This document shows positions 45,605 through 56,446 of a DNA stretch of 64,000 nucleotides, piece after piece (within the stretch, counting starts at the first letter, position 1; each line of letters opens with the position of its first letter). The notes beneath the pieces are model-generated. The model was not told where the DNA came from, made no database searches, and worked only from the letters and a program-made list of their open reading frames with translations. The stretch comes from Campylobacter subantarcticus LMG 24377 (lineage in GTDB: Bacteria; Campylobacterota; Campylobacteria; Campylobacterales; Campylobacteraceae), in the NCBI RefSeq assembly GCF_000816305.1, contig NZ_CP007773.1, positions 1,788,996-1,852,995 of the forward strand, read 5' to 3'. A program made the translations under genes and the position numbers.

Positions 45605-46702
45605 ATGAGAACAAAACTTTTAACTCTAGCTTGTGCTTCACTTATATTTGTAGCATGCTCAGATGAAAAAAATGTGCAGGTGAAACAACTCCCTCCTCAA
45701 CCTGTTAGTATTATGACTATACAAAGTGCTAATTTACCTTTAGAATTTACTTATCCTGCAAGATTAAGTACTGAATTAGATGTGATAATTAAACCTAAAG
45801 TGAGCGGTGAAATCAAAGCAAAATACTTTAAAAGTGGTCAAGCTGTTAAAAAGGGTGATAAACTTTTTCTTATAGAACCTGATAAATACCAAGCAAGTGT
45901 AAATATGGCCTATGGAGAAGCTTTGGTTGCAAGAGCAAATTTTGATGATGCAGAAAAAAATTTTAAAAGAGATCAAATTTTAATAGAAAAAAATGCTATT
46001 TCACAAAAAGAATTTGATGCAAGTTTAGCTAAATTTAATTCTACCAAAGCTAGTTTAGAAAGCGCTAGAGCAAAACTTGCCAATGCAAGATTAGACTTAA
46101 AATACACCGTAGTAAGTGCTCCATTTGATGGAATTTTAGGTGATACATTAATGGATATAGGCGATTATGTAAATGCTTCATCGACCGAGCTTGTACGTAT
46201 TACTAATATCAATCCTATCTTTGCAGACTTTTATATTTCTGATGTAGATAAAATTAATATGAATAAAAATATCCGAAGCGGTAATTGGCAATTAGACAAT
46301 ATCCAAGTACAAGCTAATGTTGGTGGTGAACTTTTTAATGGAAAATTATATTTTATAGATAGTATTATAGACACAAACAGTGGTGGAGTAAAAGCGAAAG
46401 CTATTTTTGATAATAATAATTCAAGTTTAATGCCTGGTTCTTTTGCAAATGTTCATGTTGATGGTTTTGTTCAAAAAGATGGCTTTGAAATTCCTCAAAT
46501 TGCGCTTTTGCAAGATGATAGCTCCACTTATGTTTATACCTTAGTAGATGGAAAAGTAGTTAAAACTGTTGTTAATGTAATCTATCAAACTTCTGATAAA
46601 GCAATCATCGATAAGGGCTTAAAAAACGGCGATAAAGTGATTTTAAATAATTTTAAAAAAATCCGACCTGGCGCAAGTGTTAGTGTAATGGAGAATAAAT
46701 AA
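45605..46702 (+). CDS. cmeA: Efflux pump periplasmic adaptor CmeA
   Basis: The 365-residue membrane fusion protein has a lipoprotein signal (LIFVAC|SDEK). Barrel-sandwich, alpha-hairpin (coiled coil about 95-165) and beta-barrel parts are typical of RND adaptors. It bridges CmeB and CmeC. It ends one base into the cmeB start (TAATG). Confidence 0.94.
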   Translation: MRTKLLTLACASLIFVACSDEKNVQVKQLPPQPVSIMTIQSANLPLEFTYPARLSTELDVIIKPKVSGEIKAKYFKSGQAVKKGDKLFLIEPDKYQASVNMAYGEALVARANFDDAEKNFKRDQILIEKNAISQKEFDASLAKFNSTKASLESARAKLANARLDLKYTVVSAPFDGILGDTLMDIGDYVNASSTELVRITNINPIFADFYISDVDKINMNKNIRSGNWQLDNIQVQANVGGELFNGKLYFIDSIIDTNSGGVKAKAIFDNNNSSLMPGSFANVHVDGFVQKDGFEIPQIALLQDDSSTYVYTLVDGKVVKTVVNVIYQTSDKAIIDKGLKNGDKVILNNFKKIRPGASVSVMENK

Positions 46703-49700
46703 TGTTTTCTAAATTTTTTATAGAAAGGCCTGTATTTGCTTCAGTTGTAGCTATTATCATTTCTTTAGCAGGGATTATAGGGCTTTATTCTTTACCTGTG
46801 GAGCAATATCCTTCCCTAACTCCACCTGTTGTTAAAGTAAGTGCGAATTACTCTGGAGCTGATGCACAAACAGTGGCACAGACAGTAGCTATTCCTCTTG
46901 AAGATGCAATCAATGGGGTTGAAAATATGATTTATATGGATTCTACTTCAAGTTCTTCAGGAGATATGAGTTTGAGTGTGTATTTTAATATAGGTACAGA
47001 TCCCGATCAAGCAACAGTTGATGTTAATAATAGAATTTCAGCTGCCATGGCAAAACTACCTGAGGATGTTAAAAAAACTGGAGTTAGTGTAAGAAAAACT
47101 GGATCTAGTATATTAGCAGTTGCAAGTTTATATTCTCCAGATGGTTCTATGAATGAATTAGAAGTATATAATTATGCTGCTTTAAATATTTTAGATGACC
47201 TTGCTAGGGTTCCTGGTGTAGGAAATGCCGTGGCTATTGGATCAAGAAATTATTCTATGAGAATTTGGCTTAATCCTGATTTATTAAATAAATACCAAGT
47301 TACTGCAACAGATGTTATCACAGCAGTTAGAGAGCAAAATACTCAATATGCTACTGGCAAGATAGGTCAAGAACCTGTGGTAGAGCATTCCCCTTATGTG
47401 TACTCAGTTACTATGCAAGGTAGGTTAAAAAATGCCAAAGAATTTGAAAACATTATTTTAAGAACCAATAGCGATGGTTCTTTTTTAAGATTAAAAGATG
47501 TAGCTGAAGTGGGTTTAGGCTCAAGAGAATATACCTTTAATGGTAGATTAAATGGAAATAATGCTACACCTATTTTAATTTTCTTACAAACTGGTGCAAA
47601 TGCTGTCAACACAGCTGAATTAGTAAAAGCTAAATTTGAAGAATTATCAAAAAGCTTCCCGGAAGGTTTAGCTTATAAAGTTCCTTATGATACTACTTTA
47701 TTTATCAAAGCTTCAATCCAAGAAGTTGTAAAAACATTTTTTGAAGCATTAATCCTTGTCGTAATAGTAATGTATTTATTCTTAAAAAATTTCCGTTCAA
47801 CCATCATACCTATGATTGCTGTACCTGTTTCTATTTTAGGAACTTTTGCGGGTCTTTATATCTTAGGTTTTAGTATTAACTTACTTACGCTTTTTGCTTT
47901 GGTACTTGCCATTGGTATTGTTGTAGATGATGCAATTATTGTGGTAGAAAATATAGATAGAATCATGCATGAAGATCCAAACATAAGCATAAAAGAAGCG
48001 GCCATTAAGGCAATGGATGAAGTTGCTGCACCTGTTGTTTCTATTGTTCTTGTGCTTTGTGCGGTATTTATACCTGTTTCTTTTATATCAGGTTTTGTTG
48101 GAGAAATTCAAAGACAATTTGCTATCACTTTAGCAGTTTCTGTTGCAATTTCAGGTTTTGTAGCTTTAACATTAACTCCATCTTTATGCGCTATCTTTTT
48201 AAGAAGAAATGAAGGTGAACCATTTTATTTAGTTAAAAAATTCAACGATATTTTTGATTGGTCTACTGAAGTTTTTGGAGCTGGTGTTGCTTATATGCTA
48301 AAAAGGGTTGTGCGATTTGTCTTAGTATTTTTTATATTTTTATTAGCTTTATTAGGATTATTTAAAATCGTTCCACATTCATTAGTTCCAAATGAAGATC
48401 AGGGAAGCTTTTTATCGGTAGTAAATTTACCAGCAGCTTCATCACTAAATAGAACCACTCAAGCAATGGATACTCTAGCAGAAGAAATTGGTAAAAATGA
48501 AAACATAACTAATATTGTAGGCCTTATAGGCTATGATCTTTTCACAGGTTCTTTAAAAGAAAATGCTGGAGCAATGTTTATTAATTTAAAAGATTGGAGT
48601 GAAAGAAGTGTTAGTAGTTTTGATATCACAGGGACATATAATAAACAATATTATTTAAATCCAAACTTTCAATCATTTTTTATTAATCCACCTCCAATTC
48701 AAGGTTTAAGCTTAACCGGTGGCTTTGAAATGTATGCACAAAATCGTGGTGGCAAAAGTTATGATGAAATTCAAGCTGATGTAAACAAACTAGTAGATGC
48801 AGCTAATAAGCGTCCGGAATTATCCAACGTAAGAACAACTCTAGATACTAATTTTCCTCAGTTAAAACTCGAAATTGATCGTGATAAAGTAAAACTTTAT
48901 GGACTTGATCTAAATGATGTATTTAGCACACTTAATGCTACCATAGGAACTTATTATGTAAATGATTTTTCTATGCTTGGCAAAAATTACCGCGTTAATA
49001 TCAGTGCCATAGGAGATTTTAGAAATACTCAAAATGCATTAAAAAACATCTATGTAAGATCAAAAGATGGATCAATGATAGCTCTAGATAGCGTTTTAAC
49101 ACTTCATAGAAGCATTGGCCCCGATGATGTAAAACGCTTTAATATGTTTCCATCAGCACTAGTGCAAGGTGATCCTGCACCAGGATATACCTCAGGACAA
49201 GCTATTGATACTATTGCACAAGTTGCAAAAGAAACACTAGGGGAAGAATACAGCATAGCATGGTCAGGATCAGCTTATCAAGAAGTTACTAGTAGTGGCG
49301 CAGGACAAGTAGCTTTTATACTAGGACTTTTATTTGTATTTTTAATCTTAGCGGCTCAATATGAAAGATGGCTCATGCCTTTAGCTGTTATAACAGCAGT
49401 TCCTTTTGCAGTATTTGGTTCTTTACTTCTTGTATGGCTTAGAGGCTTAGAAAATGATATATATTTTCAAACAGGACTTTTACTTTTAATAGGACTTTCT
49501 GCTAAAAATGCTATTTTAATTGTAGAATTTGCTATGGAAGAACATCTTAAAAAAGGCAAAAGTATCTTTGAAGCTTCTATTAGTGCAGCAAAATTGAGAT
49601 TTAGACCAATCGTAATGACCTCATTGGCATTTATTTGTGGTATTTTACCACTTTTCTTTGCTTATGGAGCAGGAAGTGCAAGTCGTCATGCAATAGGTAC

Positions 49701-49824
49701 AGGTGTTATAGGTGGTATGATAGCAGCATCAACTATAGCAATATTTTTTGTGCCTTTATTCTTTTATGTTTTAGAAAGTTTTAATAAATGGCTTGATGAA
49801 AAAAGAGGTAAAAAACATGCATAA
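46702..49824 (+). CDS. cmeB: RND multidrug efflux transporter CmeB
   Basis: The 1040-residue RND pump begins MFSKFFIERPVFA, with 12 transmembrane helices and two large periplasmic loops. The proton relay Asp pair lies in AIGIVVDDAIIVVENI. It exports antibiotics, dyes and bile acids using proton motive force. No truncation or frameshift is seen. It overlaps cmeC by eight bases. Confidence 0.96.
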   Translation: MFSKFFIERPVFASVVAIIISLAGIIGLYSLPVEQYPSLTPPVVKVSANYSGADAQTVAQTVAIPLEDAINGVENMIYMDSTSSSSGDMSLSVYFNIGTDPDQATVDVNNRISAAMAKLPEDVKKTGVSVRKTGSSILAVASLYSPDGSMNELEVYNYAALNILDDLARVPGVGNAVAIGSRNYSMRIWLNPDLLNKYQVTATDVITAVREQNTQYATGKIGQEPVVEHSPYVYSVTMQGRLKNAKEFENIILRTNSDGSFLRLKDVAEVGLGSREYTFNGRLNGNNATPILIFLQTGANAVNTAELVKAKFEELSKSFPEGLAYKVPYDTTLFIKASIQEVVKTFFEALILVVIVMYLFLKNFRSTIIPMIAVPVSILGTFAGLYILGFSINLLTLFALVLAIGIVVDDAIIVVENIDRIMHEDPNISIKEAAIKAMDEVAAPVVSIVLVLCAVFIPVSFISGFVGEIQRQFAITLAVSVAISGFVALTLTPSLCAIFLRRNEGEPFYLVKKFNDIFDWSTEVFGAGVAYMLKRVVRFVLVFFIFLLALLGLFKIVPHSLVPNEDQGSFLSVVNLPAASSLNRTTQAMDTLAEEIGKNENITNIVGLIGYDLFTGSLKENAGAMFINLKDWSERSVSSFDITGTYNKQYYLNPNFQSFFINPPPIQGLSLTGGFEMYAQNRGGKSYDEIQADVNKLVDAANKRPELSNVRTTLDTNFPQLKLEIDRDKVKLYGLDLNDVFSTLNATIGTYYVNDFSMLGKNYRVNISAIGDFRNTQNALKNIYVRSKDGSMIALDSVLTLHRSIGPDDVKRFNMFPSALVQGDPAPGYTSGQAIDTIAQVAKETLGEEYSIAWSGSAYQEVTSSGAGQVAFILGLLFVFLILAAQYERWLMPLAVITAVPFAVFGSLLLVWLRGLENDIYFQTGLLLLIGLSAKNAILIVEFAMEEHLKKGKSIFEASISAAKLRFRPIVMTSLAFICGILPLFFAYGAGSASRHAIGTGVIGGMIAASTIAIFFVPLFFYVLESFNKWLDEKRGKKHA

Positions 49825-51259
49825 ATTAATAGTAATAGTAAGTTGTTTTTTGATAACAGCTTGCAGTTTAAAACCAAATTTAGAAATCAAAGATGTAAAT
49901 TACACTAAAAGTTTAGATCAAAACATTAGCATTAATAAACAATGGTGGAAAGCTTTTGATGATAATTATTTAAATACCTTAATCGATCAAGCTTTAAAAA
50001 ATAACAATGATTTGCAAATTGCATATATGAATTTACAAAAAGCTTATGAAGCTTTAGGTATAGCAAGAAGTGATTTGCTTCCTAAGCTTGATGGAAGTGC
50101 TAGCGGAGCAAGAGCAAAAACTAGCATTAATGCTCCAAGTAACAAAAATAATGATTTTGTCTATGGTAACGATTTTAATATGGGTTTAAATTTAAGCTAT
50201 GAAGTAGATTTATGGGGAAAATATAGAAATAGCTATGGTGCTTCAAAAGCAAAATTACAGGCTAGCGAGTTTGATTATGAAAGTGCAAGATTGAGTTTAA
50301 TCTCTAATGCAGTAAAAACTTATTTTAATCTAGCAAGCTTAAGCGAGCAAGTAAAAATTTTAGAAGAAACAACCCAAAGTTATCAAAAAACTTATAAGTT
50401 AAAATTAGAACATTTTAAACTTGGAGTAATTAGTGAGTACGAACTTAATAAATTTAAAGCTGAGCTTGAAAATTCAAAAGTTCTACTTACAAATGCTAAA
50501 ATTCAAAAAGAAGCTAACACTAAAGCCTTAAAAATCTTAACTTCAAATAATATTGATGACATACTTTATAATAGCATAGAATATAAAAAAATAGGACAAT
50601 ACGAACTTAGCATACCTGAAGGTATTGGCAGTGAAATTTTACTTCAAAGACCTGATGTACAAGCTAGTTTAAAAATTTTAGAAGAAAAAAACTATATGAT
50701 TGGTGTAGCTAGAACTGCATTTTTACCAAACCTTTCTTTAACAGGACTTTTGGGTTTTCAAAGTAATGACTTAGATCTTTTAGTTAAGCATGGAAGCAAT
50801 ACTTGGAATATAGCTGGAAATTTTGCAATGCCGATTTTTCATTGGGGTGAGATTATGAATAATGTTAATATTGCAAAACTTACCAAAGATGAAGCATTTT
50901 TACAATATGAAAATACCTTAAAAACAGCCTTTGGAGAGATAAGACTTGCTTTATTTAACCGTCAAAGCTATTATGAAAATGAGCAAAATTACAAAAATTT
51001 ATTTCTAGCTCAAAGTAAAATTTATGAAATTTCTACCTTAAGATATGAAAATGGTGTGATTAACTTGGCTGATTTTTTACAAGACCAAAGAAATTACTTA
51101 AATGCTAAACTTTCTTATACTAACTCAACTTATGAGCTTGCAAATTCCATCGTAGATGTTATGAAAGCTTTTGGTGGAGGATTTAATACTAAAGAAGAGT
51201 CAAGAGAAAATGTCAAAGCTATGGAAAAAAACTTAAAAGAAAACTTTTACAACAACTAA
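49817..51259 (+). CDS. cmeC: Efflux pump outer-membrane channel CmeC
   Basis: The TolC/OprM-type lipoprotein has lipobox LITAC (about residue 16 of the chosen start) and repeated helical hairpins with conserved SLTGLLGFQS and NIAGNFAMPIFHWGE. I chose ATG at 49817, with AGAGG nine bases before it, because it places the signal peptide at the N-terminus. A longer frame from 49793 is open. A 13-base stem hairpin overlaps the stop. Confidence 0.93.
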   Translation: MHKLIVIVSCFLITACSLKPNLEIKDVNYTKSLDQNISINKQWWKAFDDNYLNTLIDQALKNNNDLQIAYMNLQKAYEALGIARSDLLPKLDGSASGARAKTSINAPSNKNNDFVYGNDFNMGLNLSYEVDLWGKYRNSYGASKAKLQASEFDYESARLSLISNAVKTYFNLASLSEQVKILEETTQSYQKTYKLKLEHFKLGVISEYELNKFKAELENSKVLLTNAKIQKEANTKALKILTSNNIDDILYNSIEYKKIGQYELSIPEGIGSEILLQRPDVQASLKILEEKNYMIGVARTAFLPNLSLTGLLGFQSNDLDLLVKHGSNTWNIAGNFAMPIFHWGEIMNNVNIAKLTKDEAFLQYENTLKTAFGEIRLALFNRQSYYENEQNYKNLFLAQSKIYEISTLRYENGVINLADFLQDQRNYLNAKLSYTNSTYELANSIVDVMKAFGGGFNTKEESRENVKAMEKNLKENFYNN

Positions 51260-51277
51260 GTTTTAAACTTAGTTGTT
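51251..51277. terminator. Terminator of cmeABC (convergent)
   Basis: AACAACTAAGTTT / AAACTTAGTTGTT forms a perfect 13-base stem with one central base, spanning the cmeC stop and abutting the stop of the opposite small gene. Confidence 0.7.
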
Positions 51278-51467
51278 AATGCATTTGAATTTGAATTCTT
51301 TGATTAAAATTATTATTTCCTCTATCTTTTGGACTATTATGCTCAAAACGATAACGCATGCTACCTGAAACATTAACATCTTGGAAAATTTCATCTAAAG
51401 GCGCAGAATTTGACACGCTTATAAGTCCTAGTAAAAATACAAAAAATGCTATAAAAATATTTTTCAT
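51276..51467 (-). pseudogene. Remnant of a MOMP-like outer-membrane porin
   Basis: A 63-residue frame has a signal peptide (FFVFLLGLISVSNSA|PLDE) and then DVNVSGSMRYRFEHN. This resembles the first strand of Campylobacter major porins (PorA: DVDVSGVLRYRYD). It stops after FNQRIQIQMH, whereas porins run about 400 residues. I chose ATG at 51467, with AAAGG seven bases upstream. The loss of the barrel indicates a deletion remnant beside cmeC. Confidence 0.6.
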
Positions 51468-51543
51468 TATAAAGCCTTTAATAAAAATATGATACAATTA
51501 TAGTCTTTTTTAAATAACTACAAAATGAAAATTTAGGAAAAAT

Positions 51544-52881
51544 ATGAATTTTTTACAAAACTTAGCTCTTTCTTACTCACACAAAGCTATGCAAAAATCT
51601 TTAGAAAATGGTTTTGAGGTGAAACTTTTAAAAGAAGGACAAGAGAAAAAAGTAAATGAGAAAAAAACTTATATGCTTTATGCTCATATACCATTTTGTC
51701 ATACTTTTTGTCCATATTGTAGTTTTCATAAGTATTATTATAATGAAGATTTAGCAAAGAGATATTTTGAAAGTTTAAGAGAAGAAATCAAGCAAATTAA
51801 AGATAAGGGATTTGATTTTAATTCTATGTATGTAGGTGGTGGCACCACCTTAATTAACGAAGAAGAGCTTGTTAAAACCTTAGAGCTTTGCAAAAAATTA
51901 TTTAACATCAAAGAAATTTCTTGCGAAACCGATCCCAATCATATTGACCCTAAAAAGTTAGAAATGTTTAAAGGACTGATAGATCGCTTAAGCTGTGGTA
52001 TACAAAGTTTTAATGATGATACTTTAAAAAAAGTAGCAAGGTATCATAAATTTGGCTCTAGCAAAGAACTTCAAGAAAAGCTTTCTAAAGCCATAGGAGT
52101 GCTTCCTATCATGAGTATTGATTTGATTTTTAATTTTCCTTCCCAAACTAAGGAACAATTACTCAATGATTTAGAAATAGCCAAAAGCCTAAAACCTCAA
52201 CAAATCACAACCTATCCTCTAATGAAGTCAAACCTCACAAAAGATAACATTGCAAAAACTCTAGGAGTAAGTTTTAAAGATAATGAATTTGAATTTTATA
52301 AAATCATTATAGATTTTTTCAAAGATTATGAAAGAAATAATGCATGGTCATTTTCTTTAGAAAAAAGTAGCTTTAATGATGAGTATGTAAGTAGCCATCA
52401 TGAGTATTTAGGCGTAGGAAGTGGGGCTTTTAGCTTTTTAGATGGAGAGCTTTTAATCAATGCTTTTAATTTAAATGATTATTCTAAACTCATCAAAGAA
52501 AAGCAAAATGCAAATATTGCTAAAGCTGATTTTGGCAGAAAAGAAATCATCAAGTATGTCTTTTTAACCGAAATGTTTGCCGGTAAAATCGAGATCGATA
52601 AATTTAATAAAACCTTAGAATGCAACCTAGAAAAAGATCTTTTTATAGAGCTTTTAGGTCTTAAACTAAGCAAGGCTATAAAAAAAGAAAACAACATTTT
52701 ATACACAAGTGAATTTGGGCGTTATTTATTTATGGTTTTGATGAAAGATTTTTATACGGGTATGGATTTAGTGCGTGCGGTTTTTAGAGATGATAAACGT
52801 CTACAAGATAAAAAACGCATTAACATCATGCAAGAAAATGTCGATCCGCTTGATTTTAAAAGTATGGAGTTTAAAGGGTAA
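51544..52881 (+). CDS. Radical SAM coproporphyrinogen oxidase-like (HemN/HemW family)
   Basis: The 445-residue protein has the radical SAM cysteines in HIPFCHTFCPYC (CxxxCxxC) and GGGTT, CETDPNHI and GIQSFND motifs. It fits the HemN/HemW superfamily and matches C. jejuni Cj0363c, next to hemJ. It could be a haem chaperone (HemW-like) rather than a true oxygen-independent oxidase. Confidence 0.85.
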   Translation: MNFLQNLALSYSHKAMQKSLENGFEVKLLKEGQEKKVNEKKTYMLYAHIPFCHTFCPYCSFHKYYYNEDLAKRYFESLREEIKQIKDKGFDFNSMYVGGGTTLINEEELVKTLELCKKLFNIKEISCETDPNHIDPKKLEMFKGLIDRLSCGIQSFNDDTLKKVARYHKFGSSKELQEKLSKAIGVLPIMSIDLIFNFPSQTKEQLLNDLEIAKSLKPQQITTYPLMKSNLTKDNIAKTLGVSFKDNEFEFYKIIIDFFKDYERNNAWSFSLEKSSFNDEYVSSHHEYLGVGSGAFSFLDGELLINAFNLNDYSKLIKEKQNANIAKADFGRKEIIKYVFLTEMFAGKIEIDKFNKTLECNLEKDLFIELLGLKLSKAIKKENNILYTSEFGRYLFMVLMKDFYTGMDLVRAVFRDDKRLQDKKRINIMQENVDPLDFKSMEFKG

Positions 52882-52901
52882 AAGCCTTAAAAGGCTTTTA
52901 C
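52878..52901. terminator. Convergent terminator
   Basis: GTAAAAGCCTT / AAGGCTTTTAC is an 11-base stem with a two-base loop between the converging HemN-like gene and hemJ; it has T-runs on both sides. Confidence 0.8.
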
Positions 52902-53350
52902 TAAAATGGTCTTATTATCATCATGATAGCAATGATGATAAACAACACCGTTGGTACTTCATTGTATGCTCTAAAGAATTTTCCACTTCTTTGACATTTA
53001 TCATTTTGAAGTTGTTTTAAATAATAATAATTTTGCACATGATAAATGATCAAAAGCAATGCACAGGTTAATTTAGCATGCATAAAACCTGAACCAACCA
53101 TCAAAGCTTTATTAGCATGAAGCATTAAACTACCCGTGATCAAAGTCACCACCATCGCAGGAGTTTGAATGTAAAAATACAATTTTCTTTCTTGAATTTT
53201 TACTACATCTACAAAGCCTTTATTGTCTTTATGTTCGACATGATAGACAAAAAGTCTTGGCAAATAAAACAAACCCGCCATCCACGAAACAAAAGCTAAA
53301 TAATGCACCATTTTAATCCACAAATACCAGTCAGTTAAAAAATCTAACAT
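52901..53350 (-). CDS. hemJ: Protoporphyrinogen oxidase HemJ
   Basis: The 149-residue membrane protein has four predicted helices and conserved KMVHYLAFVSWMAGLFYLPRLFVYH, shown in part as HYLAFVSWMAGLFYLPRL. HemJ oxidises protoporphyrinogen IX to protoporphyrin IX. It overlaps lspA by seven bases. Confidence 0.88.
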   Translation of the reverse strand: MLDFLTDWYLWIKMVHYLAFVSWMAGLFYLPRLFVYHVEHKDNKGFVDVVKIQERKLYFYIQTPAMVVTLITGSLMLHANKALMVGSGFMHAKLTCALLLIIYHVQNYYYLKQLQNDKCQRSGKFFRAYNEVPTVLFIIIAIMMIIRPF

Positions 53351-53805
53351 GATTGTTTTTCTCCTTTTTTATTAAAGATTTCTTTGATTAAAATTAAGAC
53401 CACGCTAATATTTATCATCACATCAGCAAAGTTAAATACAGCAAATTCAAACCACTTATGCCAAAACACAAAATCCACCACACCTATATGCACAAAGCGA
53501 TCAAGTAAATTTGAGCATCCAGCAGAAAGCATGATCGCAAAAGCGATTAAATGGGTTTTTAAAAATTCTTTTTGGTAAAGCAAATACACCGATAAAGCTA
53601 GTATAAAAACAAGTTGTATGTATTTTAAATACTCTCCTAAAAAGGCAAACATCGAAAAAGCCACACCTGTATTGTAGGTTAAAACCAAGTCAAAAAATTC
53701 GCCCTTATATTCAAGTCCTTGTAAAAATACATACTTGCTTGCTTGATCTAGTATAAAAACCAAAGCAAAAACAAAACAAAATTTTAAAGACAAATTTTTA
53801 TGCAT
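53344..53805 (-). CDS. lspA: Lipoprotein signal peptidase
   Basis: The 153-residue type II signal peptidase has four transmembrane helices. Its catalytic aspartates lie in SNLLDRF and [11 protein letters not shown], and NTGVAFSMF is also present. It cleaves prolipoproteins such as the CmeA, CmeC and other lipoproteins in this window. It overlaps glmM by eight bases. Confidence 0.95.
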   Translation of the reverse strand: MHKNLSLKFCFVFALVFILDQASKYVFLQGLEYKGEFFDLVLTYNTGVAFSMFAFLGEYLKYIQLVFILALSVYLLYQKEFLKTHLIAFAIMLSAGCSNLLDRFVHIGVVDFVFWHKWFEFAVFNFADVMINISVVLILIKEIFNKKGEKQSC

Positions 53806-55135
53806 TCAATGCTTTCATAAAAAAGCCTTCTACGACTTTCATTTCTTTTTCTAAAAGCTTAATGTCTTTTGCCTCTAGCAATAAGCGTATCAAATTTTCT
53901 GTACCTGAATATCTAAACAAACTAGAAATTCCTTTTTTTTCTAAATCTTTTTTCAACTCTTCCAAGCCTGCAAGTTTACTTAAGTCTTTTTTCTCTGAAA
54001 TTTTTAGATTATGTAAAAGTTGAGGGTAAGGCTTGACTTGATTTAAAATTTCACTTGCACTTTTTGCCTCACTAAGCATTAAAGCGCTAAATTGCAACGC
54101 CGCTACTAAACCATCTCCGGTCTTAGCATAATCACTAAAAATGATATGCCCACTTTGCTCCCCACCAAAATTTCCACCACATTCTTTGAGCTTTTCAAGC
54201 ACATATTTATCGCCCACATTGCAAGTTTCATGCGTGATTTTATGTTTAGCTAAAAACTCTTTTAAAGCACCATTACTCATGATCGTGCTTACTACGCTTG
54301 ATTTTAATCTGCCTTGTTTTTTCAAAAACAAAGCTAAAACACCTAAAAGACTGTCTCCATGAGCCACTTCACCTTTTTCATCTACAACGACCAAACGATC
54401 AGCATCTCCATCAAAAGCAAAGCCCACATCTGCTCTAAATTTCTTTACTTCTAAAGCTAAATTTAAAGGGTGTAACGCACCGCAATTTTCATTGATATTT
54501 AAACCATTTGGCTTATCATTGATCACAATCACATCTGCGCCAAGCTCTTTAAAAACCGTAGGTGCAACCTTATAAGAAGCCCCATGAGCTACATCTAGTA
54601 CAACACGCAAAGACTTTAAAGTCAACTCTTTAGGAAAAGAATTTTTTATAGAAACAATATATCTTCCTATCACATCATCAATTCTTTTTGCTTGACCAAT
54701 TTGTGATTTTGTTGTTCTTGCTTCTTCAATGAGTTTGTCATTAAAATAAATTTCTTCTATTTTTGCTTCTGCTTGTTCATCAAGTTTATTTCCATGTGCA
54801 TCAAAAAATTTAATACCATTATCATAGTAAGGATTATGCGAAGCTGATATCATGATCCCCGCATCACAACGCATATCTTCAGTTAAAAACGCAATGGCAG
54901 GTGTTGGCATAGGACCTATTTCTATCACATTATAACCTATCGAAGTAAGTCCTGAAACGATAGCATTTTCTATCATATAGCCACTTCTTCTTGTGTCTTT
55001 TCCAACTAAGATATTGTTTGTAATAGCCTTATCTTTAAAGTAAATTCCAGCAGCCATAGCTAAACGCATCGCCAAAAACGAATCCAAAAATTCACCCGCT
55101 TTACCGCGTACTCCATCTGTTCCAAAAAGTTTCAT
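53798..55135 (-). CDS. glmM: Phosphoglucosamine mutase
   Basis: The 445-residue enzyme converts glucosamine 6-phosphate to glucosamine 1-phosphate for cell wall and LOS precursors. It shows active-site [13 protein letters not shown] (phosphoserine Ser99), the metal loop AFDGDADRL and [10 protein letters not shown]. It is first of a glmM-lspA-hemJ operon, divergent from the next gene. Confidence 0.96.
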   Translation of the reverse strand: MKLFGTDGVRGKAGEFLDSFLAMRLAMAAGIYFKDKAITNNILVGKDTRRSGYMIENAIVSGLTSIGYNVIEIGPMPTPAIAFLTEDMRCDAGIMISASHNPYYDNGIKFFDAHGNKLDEQAEAKIEEIYFNDKLIEEARTTKSQIGQAKRIDDVIGRYIVSIKNSFPKELTLKSLRVVLDVAHGASYKVAPTVFKELGADVIVINDKPNGLNINENCGALHPLNLALEVKKFRADVGFAFDGDADRLVVVDEKGEVAHGDSLLGVLALFLKKQGRLKSSVVSTIMSNGALKEFLAKHKITHETCNVGDKYVLEKLKECGGNFGGEQSGHIIFSDYAKTGDGLVAALQFSALMLSEAKSASEILNQVKPYPQLLHNLKISEKKDLSKLAGLEELKKDLEKKGISSLFRYSGTENLIRLLLEAKDIKLLEKEMKVVEGFFMKALNA

Positions 55136-55267
55136 TTGTTAACCTTTGATTTTAAGTAGTGCAATTATAGAAAAAAAAGTTAAGCAATGCATAAATGCAA
55201 AAATTTTATAAACATTAGTTAGCAATAAAAATATATAATTTTTTAAAATTTCACATAAGGAAAATAA

Positions 55268-56446
55268 ATGAAGAAAATTATCGCAGGTGTTGTGGTAGTG
55301 GTTTTGCTACTCGTAGCGTTTTTCGCAACAACTTTTTATATCAACTCTATCAATGAAAAAATCTTTGCTCAAATGAGTCAAAACACTGATTATTACAATG
55401 TTGAAGATGCAAATTATACCAAAGGCTTTTTAAATTCTAAAGGTAGCTTCCTAGCCCAGCTTAATGACTTGCCTTATACTTTTAAAGTAAACGTAGATTT
55501 CTCAAACAACTTCTTTGCAAGCAACAATGCTGTTATTTCTGTCTTAAATGAAAATGAAGATTTAAAAAATATCTTCCCAAATGAAGAAATTTTTAAAATT
55601 CTAGTTAGCGCAAAAGGCGATGATATAGCGATAAATGCAAAAATTAACGATATTAACTTTACGCATGATAATGCACAATTAATCATCAACAACACTGCTT
55701 TTAAAATCACAGCAACAACTGAATCTGTAAAGCATATGCAACTTGATTTGGGTTATATTTTAGTAAAACAGCTTTCACAGGATGAAAAACTAGAAATTCA
55801 AAATATGCAAATTTCTGAATTTCCTTTAGCTAAATTAAGCTTTAGTGATATCTTCACTCCTAGCAGAAATAGCGAACAAAACATAAGCATTGATAAGATC
55901 AGCTTTAAAAGCCATAGCATTTTTGATCTTGATAAGTTAAAAGTTTTTGCAAGAACCGCACCTAATGCACAAAGTGATTATGATAGTGTTTTAAAACTTG
56001 ATCTTGCTAAATTTAACCTAGAAGATGAGGAAAACCTAGCCTTAAATAACATCAAACTAGAACTAAATCTCAACAATCTTTCAAAAAAAGCTTATGATAG
56101 TTTATTGCAAAATTCAAATATGGATATTTTCTCTATGATGGTTTTAACAAGTCAATTTTTAAAAGCAAATCCTGAAATCATCTTAAACAACCTTAGTTTT
56201 GATAAAGATGGTAAAAAATTTGATGCGAATGGACAAGCCATTTTCACAGAAAACAACATCAAATCACAATTTCATGCAAATACTGAAATTCTTCCAAGCC
56301 AAATTTGGTCTATTTTTGGAGACTTTGATAATTATTTTGTAGATAAAAATGGCACTTATATGCTTGATTTTATCTATGATGATACTAACAAAAGCGATGT
56401 TACTACCATTATCAATGGTGAAAGACTTACCATAAATCCACAATGA
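55268..56446 (+). CDS. Membrane-anchored DUF945/YdgA-like protein
   Basis: The 392-residue protein has one N-terminal membrane helix (IIAGVVVVVLLLVAFFATTFY) and a long periplasmic region of alternating beta segments. It begins with YNVEDANYTKGFLNSKGSF, similar in form to the DUF945 start. Function is unknown. It ends in a four-base overlap with rarA. The DUF945 match is by pattern and moderately sure. Confidence 0.7.
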   Translation: MKKIIAGVVVVVLLLVAFFATTFYINSINEKIFAQMSQNTDYYNVEDANYTKGFLNSKGSFLAQLNDLPYTFKVNVDFSNNFFASNNAVISVLNENEDLKNIFPNEEIFKILVSAKGDDIAINAKINDINFTHDNAQLIINNTAFKITATTESVKHMQLDLGYILVKQLSQDEKLEIQNMQISEFPLAKLSFSDIFTPSRNSEQNISIDKISFKSHSIFDLDKLKVFARTAPNAQSDYDSVLKLDLAKFNLEDEENLALNNIKLELNLNNLSKKAYDSLLQNSNMDIFSMMVLTSQFLKANPEIILNNLSFDKDGKKFDANGQAIFTENNIKSQFHANTEILPSQIWSIFGDFDNYFVDKNGTYMLDFIYDDTNKSDVTTIINGERLTINPQ

